From: Rhabditoides inermis
Lineage: Eukaryota > Nematoda > Chromadorea > Rhabditida > Rhabditidae
Length of the DNA stretch: 64,000 nucleotides
NCBI GenBank assembly: GCA_963966185.1
Contig: CAWZYM010000212.1
Location: 186,001 to 250,000, forward strand
Direction of reading: 5' to 3'
This document shows positions 10,301 through 29,200 of this stretch, piece by piece. The position numbers and the translations under genes are program-made. The notes below the pieces were generated by a model. The model had not been told where the DNA came from. It ran no database searches and saw only the letters and a list, made by a program, of their open reading frames with translations. Position 1 is the first letter of the stretch, and each line of letters starts with the position of its first letter.

Positions 10301-13300
10301 TTCTACACATTCTACACATTCTACACATTCTACACATTCTACACATTCTACACATTCTACACATTCTACACATTCTACACATTCTACACATTCTACACAT
10401 TCTACACATTCTACACATTCTACACATTCTACACATTCTACACATTCTACACATTCTACACATTCTACACATTCTACACATTCTACACATTCTACACATT
10501 CTACACATTCTACACATTCTACACATTCTACACATTCTACACATTCTACACATTCTACACATTCTACACATTCTACACATTCTACACATTCTACACATTC
10601 TACACATTCTACACATTCTACACATTCTACACATTCTACACATTCTACACATTCTACACATTCTACACATTCTACACATTCTACACATTCTACACATTCT
10701 ACACATTCTACACATTCTACACATTCTACACATTCTACACATTCTACACATTCTACACATTCTACACATTCTACACATTCTACACATTCTACACATTCTA
10801 CACATTCTACACATTCTACACATTCTACACATTCTACACATTCTACACATTCTACACATTCTACACATTCTACACATTCTACACATTCTACACATTCTAC
10901 ACATTCTACACATTCTACACATTCTACACATTCTACACATTCTACACATTCTACACATTCTACACATTCGGCACATTGTACACATTGTACACATTCTACA
11001 CATTCTACACATTCGGCACATTGTACACATTCTACACATTCTGCACATTCTGTACATTCTGCACATTCTACACATTCTGCACATTCTACACATTCTACAC
11101 ATTCTACACATTCTACACATTCTACACATTCTACACATTCTACACATTCTACACATTCTGCACATTCTACACATTCTACACATTCTACACATTCTACACA
11201 TTCTACACATTCTACACATTCTACACATTCTACACATTCTACACATTCTACACATTCTACACATTCTACACATTCTACACATTCTACACATTCTACACAT
11301 TCTACACATTCTACACATTCTACACATTCTACACATTCTACACATTCTACACATTCTACACATTCTACACATTCTACACATTCTACACATTCTACACATT
11401 CTACACATTCTACACATTCTACACATTCTACACAATCTGCACATTCTACACATTCTACACATTCTACACATTCTACACATTCTACACCTTCTACACGTTC
11501 TACACATTCTACACATTCTACACATTCTACACATTCTACACATTCTACACATTCTACACATTCTACACGTTCTGCACAATCTGCACTTTCTACACATTCT
11601 ACACATTCTACACATTCTGCACATTCTACATATTTTGCACATTCTTTACATTCTACACATTCTACACATTCTACACATTATGCACATTCTGCACATTCTA
11701 CACATTCTACACATTCTACACATTGTACACATTGTACACATTCTACACATTCTACACATTCTACACATTCGGCACATTGTACACATTCTACACATTCTGC
11801 ACATTCTGTACATTCTGCACATTCTACACATTCTGCACATTCTACACATTCTACACATTCTACACATTCTACACATTCTACACATTCTACACATTCTACA
11901 CATTCTACACATTCTACACATTCTACACATTCTACACATTCTACACATTCTACACATTCTACACATTCTACACATTCTACACATTCTACACATTCTACAC
12001 ATTCTACACATTCTACACATTCTACACATTCTACACATTCTACACATTCTACACATTCTACACATTCTACACATTCTACACATTCTACACATTCTACACA
12101 TTCTACACATTCTACACATTCTACACATTCTACACATTCTACACATTCTACACATTCTACACATTCTACACATTCTACACATTCTACACATTCTACACAT
12201 TCTACACATTCTACACATTCTACACGTTCTGCACAATCTGCACAATCTGCACTTTCTACACATTCTACACATTCTACACATTCTACACATTCTACACATT
12301 CTACACATTCTACACATTCTACACATTCTACACATTCTACACATTCTACACATTCTACACATTCTACACATTCTACACATTCTACACATTCTACACATTC
12401 TACACATTCTACACATTCTACACATTCTACACATTCTACACATTCTACACATTCTACACATTCTACACATTCTACACATTCTACACATTCTACACATTCT
12501 ACACATTCTACACATTCTACACATTCTACACATTCTACACATTCTACACATTCTACACATTCTACACATTCTACACATTCTACACATTCTACACATTCTA
12601 CACATTCTACACATTCTACACATTCTACACATTCTACACATTCTACACATTCTACACATTCTACACATTCTACACATTCTACACATTCTACACATTCTAC
12701 ACATTCTACACATTCTACACATTCTGCACATTCTACACATTCTACACATTCTACACATTCTACACATTCTACACATTCTACACATTACACATTCTACACA
12801 TTCTACACATTCTACACATTCTACACATTCTACACATTCTACACATTCTACACATTCTACACATTCTACACATTCTACACATTCTACACATTCTACACAT
12901 TCTACACATTCTACACATTCTACACATTCTACACATTCTACACATTCTACACATTCTACACATTCTACACATTCTACACATTCTACACATTCTACACATT
13001 CTACACATTCTACACATTCTACACATTCTACACATTCTACACATTCTACACATTCTACACATTCTACACATTCTACACATTCTACACATTCTACACATTC
13101 TACACATTCTACACATTCTACACATTCTACACATTCTACACATTCTACACATTCTACACATTCTACACATTCTACACATTCTACACATTCTACACATTCT
13201 ACACATTCTACACATTCTACACATTCTACACATTCTACACATTCTACACATTCTACACATTCTACACATTCTACACATTCTACACATTCTACACATTCTA

Positions 13301-16300
13301 CACATTCTACACATTCTACACATTCTACACATTCTACACATTCTACACATTCTACACATTCGGCACATTGTACACATTGTACACATTGTACACATTCTAC
13401 ACATTCTACACATTCGGCACATTGTACACATTCTACACATTCTGCACATTCTGTACATTCTGCACATTCTACACATTCTGCACATTCTACACATTCTACA
13501 CATTCTACACATTCTACACATTCTACACATTCTACACATTCTACATTCTACACATTCTACACATTCTACACATTCTACACATTCTACACATTCTACACAT
13601 TCTACACATTCTACACATTCTACACATTCTACACATTCTACACATTCTACACATTCTACACATTCTACACATTCTACACATTCTACACATTCTACACATT
13701 CTACACATTCTACACATTCTACACATTCTACACATTCTACACATTCTACACATTCTACACATTCTACACATTCTACACATTCTACACATTCTACACATTC
13801 TACACATTCTACACATTCTACACATTCTACACATTCTACACATTCTACACATTCTACACATTCTACACATTCTACACATTCTACACATTCTACACATTCT
13901 ACACATTCTACACATTCTACACATTCTACACATTCTACACATTCTACACATTCTACACATTCTACACATTCTACACATTCTACACATTCTACACATTCTA
14001 CACATTCTACACGTTCTGCACAATCTGCACTTTCTACACATTCTACACATTCTACACATTCTGCACATTCTACATATTTTGCACATTCTTTACATTCTAC
14101 ACATTCTACACATTCTACACGTTCTGCACAATCTGCACTTTCTACACATTCTACACATTCTACACATTCTGCACATTCTACATATTTTGCACATTCTTTA
14201 CATTCTACACATTGTACACATTGTACACATTTTACACATTCTACACATTCTACACATTCGGCACATTGTACACATTCTACACATTCTGCACATTCTGTAC
14301 ATTCTGCACATTCTACACATTCTGCACATTCTACACATTCTACACATTCTACACATTCTACACATTCTACACATTCTACACATTCTACACATTCTACACA
14401 TTCTACACATTCTGCACATTCTACACATTCTACACATTCTACACATTCTACACATTCTACACATTCTACACATTCTACACATTCTACACATTCTACACAT
14501 TCTACACATTCTACACATTCTACACATTCTACACATTCTACACATTCTACACATTCTACACATTCTACACATTCTACACATTCTACACATTCTACACATT
14601 CTACACATTCTACACATTCTACACATTCTACACATTCTACACATTCTACACATTCTACACATTCTACACATTCTACACATTCTACACATTCTACACATTC
14701 TACACATTCTACACATTCTACACATTCTACACATTCTACACATTCTACACATTCTACACATTCTACACATTCTACACATTCTACACATTCTACACATTCT
14801 ACACATTCTACACATTCTACACATTCTACACATTCTACACATTCTACACATTCTACACATTCTACACATTCTACACATTCTACACATTCTACACATTCTA
14901 CACATTCTACACATTCTACACATTCTACACATTCTACACATTCTACACATTCTACACATTCTACACATTCTACACATTCTACACATTCTACACATTCTAC
15001 ACATTCTACACATTCTACACATTCTACACATTCTACACATTCTACACATTCTACACATTCTACACATTCTACACATTCTACACATTCTACACATTCTACA
15101 CATTCTACACATTCTACACATTCTACACATTCTACACATTCTACACATTCTACACATTCTACACATTCTACACATTCTACACATTCTACACGTTCTGCAC
15201 AATCTGCACTTTCTACACATTCTACACATTCTACACATTCTGCACATTCTACATATTTTGCACATTCTTTACATTCTACACATTCTACACATTCTACACG
15301 TTCTGCACAATCTGCACTTTCTACACATTCTACACATTCTACACATTCTGCACATTCTACATATTTTGCACATTCTTTACATTCTACACATTGTACACAT
15401 TGTACACATTTTACACATTCTACACATTCTACACATTCGGCACATTGTACACATTGTACACATTCTGCACATTCTGTACATTCTGCACATTCTACACATT
15501 CTGCACATTCTACACATTCTACACATTCTACACATTCTACACATTCTACACATTCTACACATTCTACATATTCTACACATTCTACACATTCTGCACATTC
15601 TACACATTCTACACATTCTACACATTCTACACATTCTACACATTCTACACATTCTACACATTCTACACATTCTACACATTCTACACATTCTACACATTCT
15701 ACACATTCTACACATTCTACACATTCTACACATTCTACACATTCTACACATTCTACACATTCTACACATTCTACACATTCTACACGTTCTGCACAATCTG
15801 CACTTTCTACACATTCTACACATTCTACACATTCTACACATTCTACACATTCTACACATTCTACACATTCTACACATTCTACACATTCTACACATTCTAC
15901 ACATTCTACACATTCTACACATTCTACACATTCTACACATTCTACACATTCTACACATTCTACACATTCTACACATTCTACACATTCTACACATTCTACA
16001 CATTCTACACATTCTACACATTCTACACATTCTACACATTCTACACATTCTACACATTCTACACATTCTACACATTCTACACATTCTACACATTCTACAC
16101 ATTCTACACATTCTACACATTCTACACATTCTACACATTCTACACATTCTACACATTCTACACATTCTACACATTCTACACATTCTACACATTCTACACA
16201 TTCTACACATTCTACACATTCTACACATTCTACACATTCTACACATTCTACACATTCTACACATTCTACACATTCTACACATTCTACACATTCTACACAT

Positions 16301-17970
16301 TCTACACATTCTACACATTCGGCACATTGTACACATTGTACACATTGTACACATTCTACACATTCTACACATTCGGCACATTGTACACATTCTACACATT
16401 CTGCACATTCTGTACATTCTGCACATTCTACACATTCTGCACATTCTACACATTCTACACATTCTACACATTCTACACATTCTACACATTCTACACATTC
16501 TACACATTCTACACATTCTACACATTCTACACATTCTACACATTCTACACATTCTACACATTCTACACATTCTACACATTCTACACATTCTACACATTCT
16601 ACACATTCTACACATTCTACACATTCTACACATTCTACACATTCTACACATTCTACACATTCTACACATTCTACACATTCTACACATTCTACACATTCTA
16701 CACATTCTACACATTCTACACATTCTACACATTCTACACATTCTACACATTCTACACATTCTACACATTCTACACATTCTACACATTCTACACATTCTAC
16801 ACATTCTACACATTCTACACATTCTACACATTCTACACATTCTACACATTCTACACATTCTACACATTCTACACATTCTACACATTCTACACATTCTACA
16901 CATTCTACACATTCTACACATTCTACACATTCTACACATTCTACACATTCTACACATTCTACACATTCTACACATTCTACACGTTCTGCACAATCTGCAC
17001 TTTCTACACATTCTACACATTCTACACATTCTGCACATTCTACATATTTTGCACATTCTTTACATTCTACACATTCTACACATTCTACACGTTCTGCACA
17101 ATCTGCACTTTCTACACATTCTACACATTCTACACATTCTGCACATTCTACATATTTTGCACATTCTTTACATTCTACACATTGTACACATTGTACACAT
17201 TTTACACATTCTACACATTCTACACATTCGGCACATTGTACACATTCTACACATTCTGCACATTCTGTACATTCTGCACATTCTACACATTCTGCACATT
17301 CTACACATTCTACACACTCTACACATTCTACACATTCTACACATTCTACACATTCTACACATTCTACACATTCTACACATTCTGCACATTCTACACATTC
17401 TACACATTCTACACATTCTACACATTCTACACATTCTACACATTCTACACATTCTACACATTCTACACATTCTACACATTCTACACATTCTACACATTCT
17501 ACACATTCTACACATTCTACACATTCTACACATTCTACACATTCTACACATTCTACACATTCTACACATTCTACACATTCTACACGTTCTGCACAATCTG
17601 CACTTTCTACACATTCTACACATTCTACACATTCTACACATTCTACACATTCTACACATTCTACACATTCTACACATTCTACACATTCTACACATTCTAC
17701 ACATTCTACACATTCTACACATTCTACACATTCTACACATTCTACACATTCTACACATTCTACACATTCTACACATTCTACACATTCTACACATTCTACA
17801 CATTCTACACATTCTACACATTCTACACATTCTACACATTCTACACATTCTACACATTCTACACATTCTACACATTCTACACATTCTACACATTCTACAC
17901 ATTCTGCACATTCTACACATTCTACACATTCTACACATTCTACACATTCTACACATTCTACACATTACAC

Positions 17971-19580
17971 ATTCTACACATTCTACACATTCTACACATT
18001 CTACACATTCTACACATTCTACACATTCTACACATTCTACACATTCTACACATTCTACACATTCTACACATTCTACACATTCTACACATTCTACACATTC
18101 TACACATTCTACACATTCTACACATTCTACACATTCTACACATTCTACACATTCTACACATTCTACACATTCTACACATTCTACACATTCTACACATTCT
18201 ACACATTCTACACATTCTACACATTCTACACATTCTACACATTCTACACATTCTACACATTCTACACATTCTACACATTCTACACATTCTACACATTCTA
18301 CACATTCTACACATTCTACACATTCTACACATTCTACACATTCTACACATTCTACACATTCTACACATTCTACACATTCTACACATTCTACACATTCTAC
18401 ACATTCTACACATTCTACACATTCTACACATTCTACACATTCTACACATTCTACACATTCTACACATTCTACACATTCTACACATTCTACACATTCTACA
18501 CATTCTACACATTCTACACATTCTACACATTCTACACATTCTACACATTCTACACATTCTACACATTCTACACATTCTACACATTCTACACATTCTACAC
18601 ATTCTACACATTCTACACATTCTACACATTCTACACATTCTACACATTCTACACATTCTACACATTCTACACATTCTACACATTCTACACATTCTACACA
18701 TTCTACACATTCTACACATTCTACACATTCTACACATTCTACACATTCTACACATTCTACACATTCTACACATTCTACACATTCTACACATTCTACACAT
18801 TCTACACATTCTACACATTCTACACATTCTACACATTCTACACATTCTACACATTCTACACATTCTACACATTCTACACATTCTACACATTCTACACATT
18901 CTACACATTCTACACATTCTACACATTCTACACATTCTACACATTCTACACATTCTACACATTCTACACATTCTACACATTCTACACATTCTACACATTC
19001 TACACATTCTACACATTCTACACATTCTACACATTCTACACATTCTACACATTCTACACATTCTACACATTCTACACATTCTACACATTCTACACATTCT
19101 ACACATTCTACACATTCTACACATTCTACACATTCTACACATTCTACACATTCTACACATTCTACACATTCTACACATTCTACACATTCTACACATTCTA
19201 CACATTCTACACATTCTACACATTCTACACATTCTACACATTCTACACATTCTACACATTCTACACATTCTACACATTCTACACATTCTACACATTCTAC
19301 ACATTCTACACATTCTACACATTCTACACATTCTACACATTCTACACATTCTACACATTCTACACATTCTACACATTCTACACATTCTACACATTCTACA
19401 CATTCTACACATTCTACACATTCTACACATTCTACACATTCTACACATTCTACACATTCTACACATTCTACACATTCTACACATTCTACACATTCTACAC
19501 ATTCTACACATTCTACACATTCTACACATTCTACACATTCTACACATTCTACACATTCTACACATTCTACACATTCTACA
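17971..19580 (+). repeat. pure run of the 9-bp unit, about 179 copies
   Basis: No variant unit was seen by eye between the two-base loss at about 17965 and the CACGTT variant at about 19580. Confidence 0.75.
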
Positions 19581-22500
19581 CGTTCTGCACAATCTGCACT
19601 TTCTACACATTCTACACATTCTACACATTCTGCACATTCTACACATTCGGCACATTGTACACATTGTACACATTCTACACATTCTACACATTCTACACAT
19701 TCGGCACATTGTACACATTCTACACATTCTGCACATTCTGTACATTCTGCACATTCTACACATTCTGCACATTCTACACATTCTACACATTCTACACATT
19801 CTACACATTCTACACATTCTACACATTCTACACATTCTACACATTCTACACATTCTACACATTCTGTACATTCTGCACATTCTACACATTCTGCACATTC
19901 TACACATTCTACACATTCTACACATTCTACACATTCTACACATTCTACACATTCTACACATTCTACACATTCTACACATTCTACACATTCTACACATTCT
20001 ACACATTCTACACATTCTACACATTCTACACATTCTACACATTCTACACATTCTACACATTCTACACATTCTACACATTCTACACATTCTACACATTCTA
20101 CACATTCTACACATTCTACACATTCTACACATTCTACACATTCTACACATTCTACACATTCTACACATTCTACACGTTCTGCACAATCTGCACTTTCTAC
20201 ACATTCTACACATTCTACACATTCTACACATTCTACACATTCTACACATTCTACACATTCTACACATTCTACACATTCTACACATTCTACACATTCTACA
20301 CATTCTACACATTCTACACATTCTACACATTCTACACATTCTACACATTCTACACATTCTACACATTCTACACATTCTACACATTCTACACATTCTACAC
20401 ATTCTACACATTCTACACATTCTACACATTCTACACATTCTACACATTCTACACATTCTACACATTCTACACATTCTACACATTCTACACATTCTACACA
20501 TTCTACACATTCTACACATTCTACACATTCTACACATTCTACACATTCTACACATTCTACACATTCTACACATTCTACACATTCTACACATTCTACACAT
20601 TCTACACATTCTACACATTCTACACATTCTACACATTCTACACATTCTACACATTCTACACATTCTACACATTCTACACAATCTACACATTCTACACATT
20701 CTACACATTCTACACATTCTACACATTCTACACATTCTACACATTCTACACATTCTACACATTCTACACATTCTACACATTCTACACATTCTACACATTC
20801 TACACATTCTACACATTCTACACATTCTACACATTCTACACATTCTACACATTCTACACATTCTACACATTCTACACATTCTACACATTCTACACATTCT
20901 ACACATTCTACACATTCTACACATTCTACACATTCTACACATTCTACACATTCTACACATTCTACACATTCTACACATTCTACACATTCTACACATTCTA
21001 CACATTCTACACATTCTACACATTCTACACATTCTACACATTCTACACATTCTACACATTCTACACATTCTACACATTCTACACATTCGGCACATTGTAC
21101 ACATTCTACACATTCGGCACATTGTACACATTGTACACATTCTACACATTCTACACATTCTACACATTCGGCACATTGTACACATTCTACACATTCTGCA
21201 CATTCTGTACATTCTGCACATTCTACACATTCTGCACATTCTACACATTCTACACATTCTACACATTCTACACATTCTACACATTCTACACATTCTACAC
21301 ATTCTACACATTCTACACATTCTACACATTCTACACATTCTACACATTCTACACATTCTACACATTCTACACATTCTACACATTCTACACATTCTACACA
21401 TTCTACACATTCTACACATTCTACACATTCTACACATTCTACACATTCTACACATTCTACACATTCTACACATTCTACACATTCTACACATTCTACACAT
21501 TCTACACATTCTACACATTCTACACATTCTACACATTCTACACATTCTACACATTCTACACATTCTACACATTCTACACATTCTACACATTCTACACATT
21601 CTACACATTCTACACATTCTACACATTCTACACATTCTACACATTCTACACATTCTACACATTCTACACATTCTACACATTCTACACATTCTGCACAATC
21701 TGCACTTTCTACACATTCTGCACATTCTACACATTCTACATATTCTACACAATCTACACATTCTACACATTCTACACATTCTACACATTCTACACATTCT
21801 ACACATTCTACACATTCTACACATTCTACACATTCTACACAATCTACACATTCTACACATTCTACACATTCTACACATTCTACACATTCTACACAATCTA
21901 CACATTCTACACATTCTACACATTCTACACATTCTACACATTCTACACATTCTACACATTCTACACATTCTACACATTCTACACATTCTACACATTCTAC
22001 ACATTCTACACATTCTACACATTCTACACATTCTACACATTCTACACATTCTACACATTCTACACATTCTACACATTCTACACATTCTACACATTCTACA
22101 CATTCTACACATTCTACACATTCTACACATTCTACACATTCTACACATTCTACACATTCTACACATTCTACACATTCTACACATTCTACACATTCTACAC
22201 ATTCTACACATTCTACACATTCTACACATTCTACACATTCTACACATTCTACACATTCTACACATTCTACACATTCTACACATTCTACACATTCTACACA
22301 TTCTACACATTCTACACATTCTACACATTCTACACATTCTACACATTCTACACATTCTACACATTCTACACATTCTACACATTCTACACATTCTGCACAA
22401 TCTGCACTTTCTACACATTCTGCACATTCTACACATTCTACACATTCTACACATTCTACACATTCTACACATTCTACATATTCTACACAATCTACACATT

Positions 22501-25500
22501 CTACACATTCTACACATTCTACACATTCTACACATTCTACACATTCTACACATTCTACACATTCTACACATTCTACACAATCTACACATTCTACACATTC
22601 TACACATTCTACACATTCTACACATTCTACACAATCTACACATTCTACACATTCTACACATTCTACACATTCTACACATTCTACACATTCTACACATTCT
22701 ACACATTCTACACATTCTACACATTCTACACATTCTACACATTCTACACATTCTACACATTCTACACATTCTACACATTCTACACATTCTACACATTCTA
22801 CACATTCTACACATTCTACACATTCTACACATTCTACACATTCTACACATTCTACACATTCTACACATTCTACACATTCTACACATTCTACACATTCTAC
22901 ACATTCTACACATTCTACACATTCTACACATTCTACACATTCTACACATTCTACACATTCTACACATTCTACACATTCTACACATTCTACACATTCTACA
23001 CATTCTACACATTCTACACATTCTACACATTCTACACATTCGGCACATTGTACACATTCTACACATTCGGCACATTGTACACATTGTACACATTCTACAC
23101 ATTCTACACATTCTACACATTCGGCACATTGTACACATTCTACACATTCTGCACATTCTGTACATTCTGCACATTCTACACATTCTGCACATTCTACACA
23201 TTCTACACATTCTACACATTCTACACATTCTACACATTCTACACATTCTACACATTCTACACATTCTACACATTCTACACATTCTACACATTCTACACAT
23301 TCTACACATTCTACACATTCTACACATTCTACACATTCTACACATTCTACACATTCTACACATTCTACACATTCTACACATTCTACACATTCTACACATT
23401 CTACACATTCTACACATTCTACACATTCTACACAATCTACACATTCTACACATTCTACACATTCTACACATTCTACACATTCTACACATTCTACACATTC
23501 TACACATTCTACACATTCTACACATTCTACACATTCTACACATTCTACACATTCTACACATTCTACACATTCTACACATTCTACACATTCTACACATTCT
23601 ACACATTCTACACATTCTACACATTCTACACATTCTACACATTCTGCACAATCTGCACTTTCTACACATTCTGCACATTCTACACATTCTACATATTCTA
23701 CACAATCTACACATTCTACACATTCTACACATTCTACACATTCTACACATTCTACACATTCTACACATTCTACACATTCTACACATTCTACACAATCTAC
23801 ACATTCTACACATTCTACACATTCTACACATTCTACACATTCTACACAATCTACACATTCTACACATTCTACACATTCTACACATTCTACACATTCTACA
23901 CATTCTACACATTCTACACATTCTACACATTCTACACATTCTACACATTCTACACATTCTACACATTCTACACATTCTACACATTCTACACATTCTACAC
24001 ATTCTACACATTCTACACATTCTACACATTCTACACATTCTACACATTCTACACATTCTACACATTCTACACATTCTACACATTCTACACATTCTACACA
24101 TTCTACACATTCTACACATTCTACACATTCTACACATTCTACACATTCTACACATTCTACACATTCTACACATTCTACACATTCTACACATTCTACACAT
24201 TCTACACATTCTACACATTCTACACATTCTACACATTCTACACATTCTACACATTCTACACATTCTACACATTCTACACATTCTACACATTCTACACATT
24301 CTACACATTCTACACATTCTACACATTCTACACATTCTACACATTCTACACATTCTACACATTCTACACATTCTACACATTCTACACATTCTACACATTC
24401 GGCACATTGTACACATTCTACACATTCTACACATTCTACACATTCGGCACATTGTACACATTCGGCACATTGTACACATTCTACACATTCGGCACATTGT
24501 ACACATTCTACACATTTGGCACATTGTACACATTCTACACATTCTGCACATTCTGTACATTCTGCACATTCTACACATTCTACACATTCTACACATTCTA
24601 CACATTCTACACATTCTACACATTCTACACATTCTACACATTCTTCTACACATTCTACACATTCTACACATTCTACACATTCTACACATTCTACACATTC
24701 TACACATTCTACACATTCTACACATTCTACACATTCTACACATTCTACACATTCTACACATTCTACACATTCTACACATTCTACACATTCTACACATTCT
24801 ACACATTCTACACATTCTACACATTCTACACATTCTACACATTCTACACATTCTACACATTCTACACATTCTACACATTATACACATTCTACACATTCTA
24901 CACATTCTACACATTCTACACATTCTACACATTCTACACATTCTACACATTCTACACATTCTACACATTCTACACATTCTACACATTCTACACATTCTAC
25001 ACATTCTACACATTCTACACATTCTACACATTCTACACATTCTACACATTCTACACATTCTACACATTCTACACATTCTACACATTCTACACATTCGGCA
25101 CATTGTACACATTGTACACATTCTACACATTCTACACATTCTACACATTCGGCACATTGTACACATTGTACACATTCTACACATTCTACACATTCTACAC
25201 ATTCGGCACATTGTACACATTCGGCACATTGTACACATTGTACACATTCTACACATTCTACACATTCTACACATTCGGCACATTGTACACATTCTACACA
25301 TTCTGCACATTCTGTACATTCTGCACATTCTACACATTCTACACATTCTACACATTCTACACATTCTACACATTCTACACATTCTACACATTCTACACAT
25401 TCTACACATTCTACACATTCTACACATTCTACACATTCTACACATTCTACACATTCTACACATTCTACACATTCTACACATTCTACACATTCTACACATT

Positions 25501-26240
25501 CTACACATTCTACACATTCTACACATTCTACACATTCTACACATTCTACACATTCTACACATTCTACACATTCTACACATTCTACACATTCTACACATTC
25601 TACACATTCTACACATTCTACACATTCTACACATTCTACACATTCTACACATTCTACACATTCTACACATTCTACACATTCTACACATTCTACACATTCT
25701 ACACATTCTACACATTCTACACATTCTACACATTCTACACATTCTACACTTTCTACACATTCTACACATTCTACACATTCTACACATTCTACACATTCTA
25801 CACATTCTACACATTCTACACATTCTACACATTCTACACATTCTACACATTCTACACATTCTACACATTCTACACATTCTACACATTCTACACATTCTAC
25901 ACATTCTACACATTCTGTACATTCTGCACATTCTACACATTCTACACATTCTACACATTCTACACATTCTACACATTCTACACATTCTACACATTCTACA
26001 CATTCTACACATTCTACACATTCTACACATTCTACACATTCTACACATTCTACACAATCTACACATTCTACACATTCTACACATTCTACACATTCTACAC
26101 ATTCTACACATTCTACACATTCTACACATTCTACACATTCTACACATTCTACACATTCTACACGTTCTGCACAATCTGCACTTTCTACACATTCTACACA
26201 TTCTACACATTCTGCACATTCTACATATTTTGCACATTCT

Positions 26241-29200
26241 TTACATTCTACACATTCTACACATTCTACACATTATGCACATTCTGCACATTCTACACAT
26301 TCTACACATTCTACACATTCTACACATTCTACACATTCTACACATTCTACACATTCTACACATTCTACACAGTCTACACATTCTACACATTCTACACATT
26401 CTACACGTTCTGCACAATCTGCACTTTCTACACATTCTACACATTCTACACATTCTGCACATTCTACATATTTTGCACATTCTTTACATTCTACACATTC
26501 TACACATTCTACACATTATGCACATTCTACACATTCTACACATTCTACACATTCTACACATTCTACACATTCTACACATTCTACACATTCTACACAATCT
26601 ACACATTCTACACATTCTACACATTCTACACATTCTACACATTCTACACATTCTACACATTCTACACATTCTACACATTCTACACATTCTACACATTCTA
26701 CACATTCTACACATTCTACACATTCTACACATTCTACACATTCTACACATTCTACACATTCTACACATTCTACACATTCTACACATTCTACACATTCTAC
26801 ACATTCTACACATTCTACACATTCTACACATTCTACACATTCTACACATTCTACACATTCTACACATTCTACACATTCTACACATTCTACACATTCTACA
26901 CATTCTACACATTCTACACATTCTACACATTCTACACATTCTACACATTCTACACATTCTACACATTCTACACATTCTACACATTCTACACATTCTACAC
27001 ATTCTACACATTCTACACATTCTACACGTTCTGCACAATCTGCACTTTCTACACATTCTACACATTCTACACATTCTGCACATTCTACATATTTTGCACA
27101 TTCTTTACATTCTACACATTCTACACATTCTACACATTATGCACATTCTGCACATTCTACACATTCTACACATTCTACACATTCTACACATTCTACACAT
27201 TATACACATTCTACACATTCTACACATTCTACACAATCTACACATTCTACACATTCTACACATTCTACACATTTTACACATTCTACACATTCTACACATT
27301 CTACACATTCTACACATTCTACACATTCTACACATTCTACACATTCTACACATTCTACACATTCTACACGTTCTGCACAATCTGCACTTTCTACACATTC
27401 TACACATTCTACACATTCTGCACATTCTACATATTTTGCACATTCTTTACATTCTACACATTCTACACATTCTACACATTATGCACATTCTGCACATTCT
27501 ACACATTCTACACATTCTACACATTCTACACATTCTACACATTCTACACATTCTACACATTCTACACATTCTACACAATCTACACATTCTACACATTCTA
27601 CACATTCTACACGTTCTGCACAATCTGCACTTTCTACACATTCTACACATTCTACACATTCTGCACATTCTACATATTTTGCACATTCTTTACATTCTAC
27701 ACATTCTACACATTCTACACATTATGCACATTCTACACATTCTACACATTCTACACATTCTACACATTCTACACATTCTACACATTCTACACAATCTACA
27801 CATTCTACACATTCTACACATTCTACACATTCTACACATTCTACACATTCTACACATTCTACACATTCTACACATTCTACACATTCTACACATTCTACAC
27901 ATTCTACACATTCTACACATTCTACACATTCTACACATTCTACACATTCTACACATTCTACACATTCTACACATTCTACACATTCTACACATTCTACACA
28001 TTCTACACATTCTACACATTCTACACATTCTACACATTCTACACATTCTACACATTCTACACATTCTACACATTCTACACATTCTACACATTCTACACAT
28101 TCTACACATTCTACACATTCTACACATTCTACACATTCTACACATTCTACACATTCTACACATTCGGCACATTGTACACATTCTACACATTCTACACATT
28201 CTACACATTCGGCACATTGTACACATTCGGCACATTGTACACATTGTACACATTCTACACATTCTACACATTCTACACATTCGGCACATTGTACACATTC
28301 TACACATTCTGCACATTCTGTACATTCTGCACATTCTACACATTCTACACATTCTACACATTCTACACATTCTACACATTCTACACATTCTACACATTCT
28401 ACACATTCTACACATTCTACACATTCTACACATTCTACACATTCTACACATTCTACACATTCTACACATTCTACACATTCTACACATTCTACACATTCTA
28501 CACATTCTACACATTCTACACATTCTACACATTCTACACATTCTACACATTCTACACATTCTACACATTCTACACATTCTACACATTCTACACATTCTAC
28601 ACATTCTACACATTCTACACATTCTACACATTCTACACATTCTACACATTCTACACATTCTACACATTCTACACATTCTACACATTCTACACATTCTACA
28701 CATTCTACACATTCTACACATTCTACACATTCTACACATTCTACACATTCTACACATTCTACACATTCTACACATTCTACACATTCTACACATTCTACAC
28801 ATTCTACACATTCTACACATTCTACACATTCTACACATTCTACACATTCTACACATTCTACACATTCGGCACATTGTACACATTGTACACATTCTACACA
28901 TTCTACACATTCTACACATTCGGCACATTGTACACATTGTACACATTCTACACATTCTACACATTCTACACATTCGGCACATTGTACACATTCGGCACAT
29001 TGTACACATTGTACACATTCTACACATTCTACACATTCTACACATTCGGCACATTGTACACATTCTACACATTCTGCACATTCTGTACATTCTGCACATT
29101 CTACACATTCTACACATTCTACACATTCTACACATTCTACACATTCTACACATTCTACACATTCTACACATTCTACACATTCTACACATTCTACACATTC

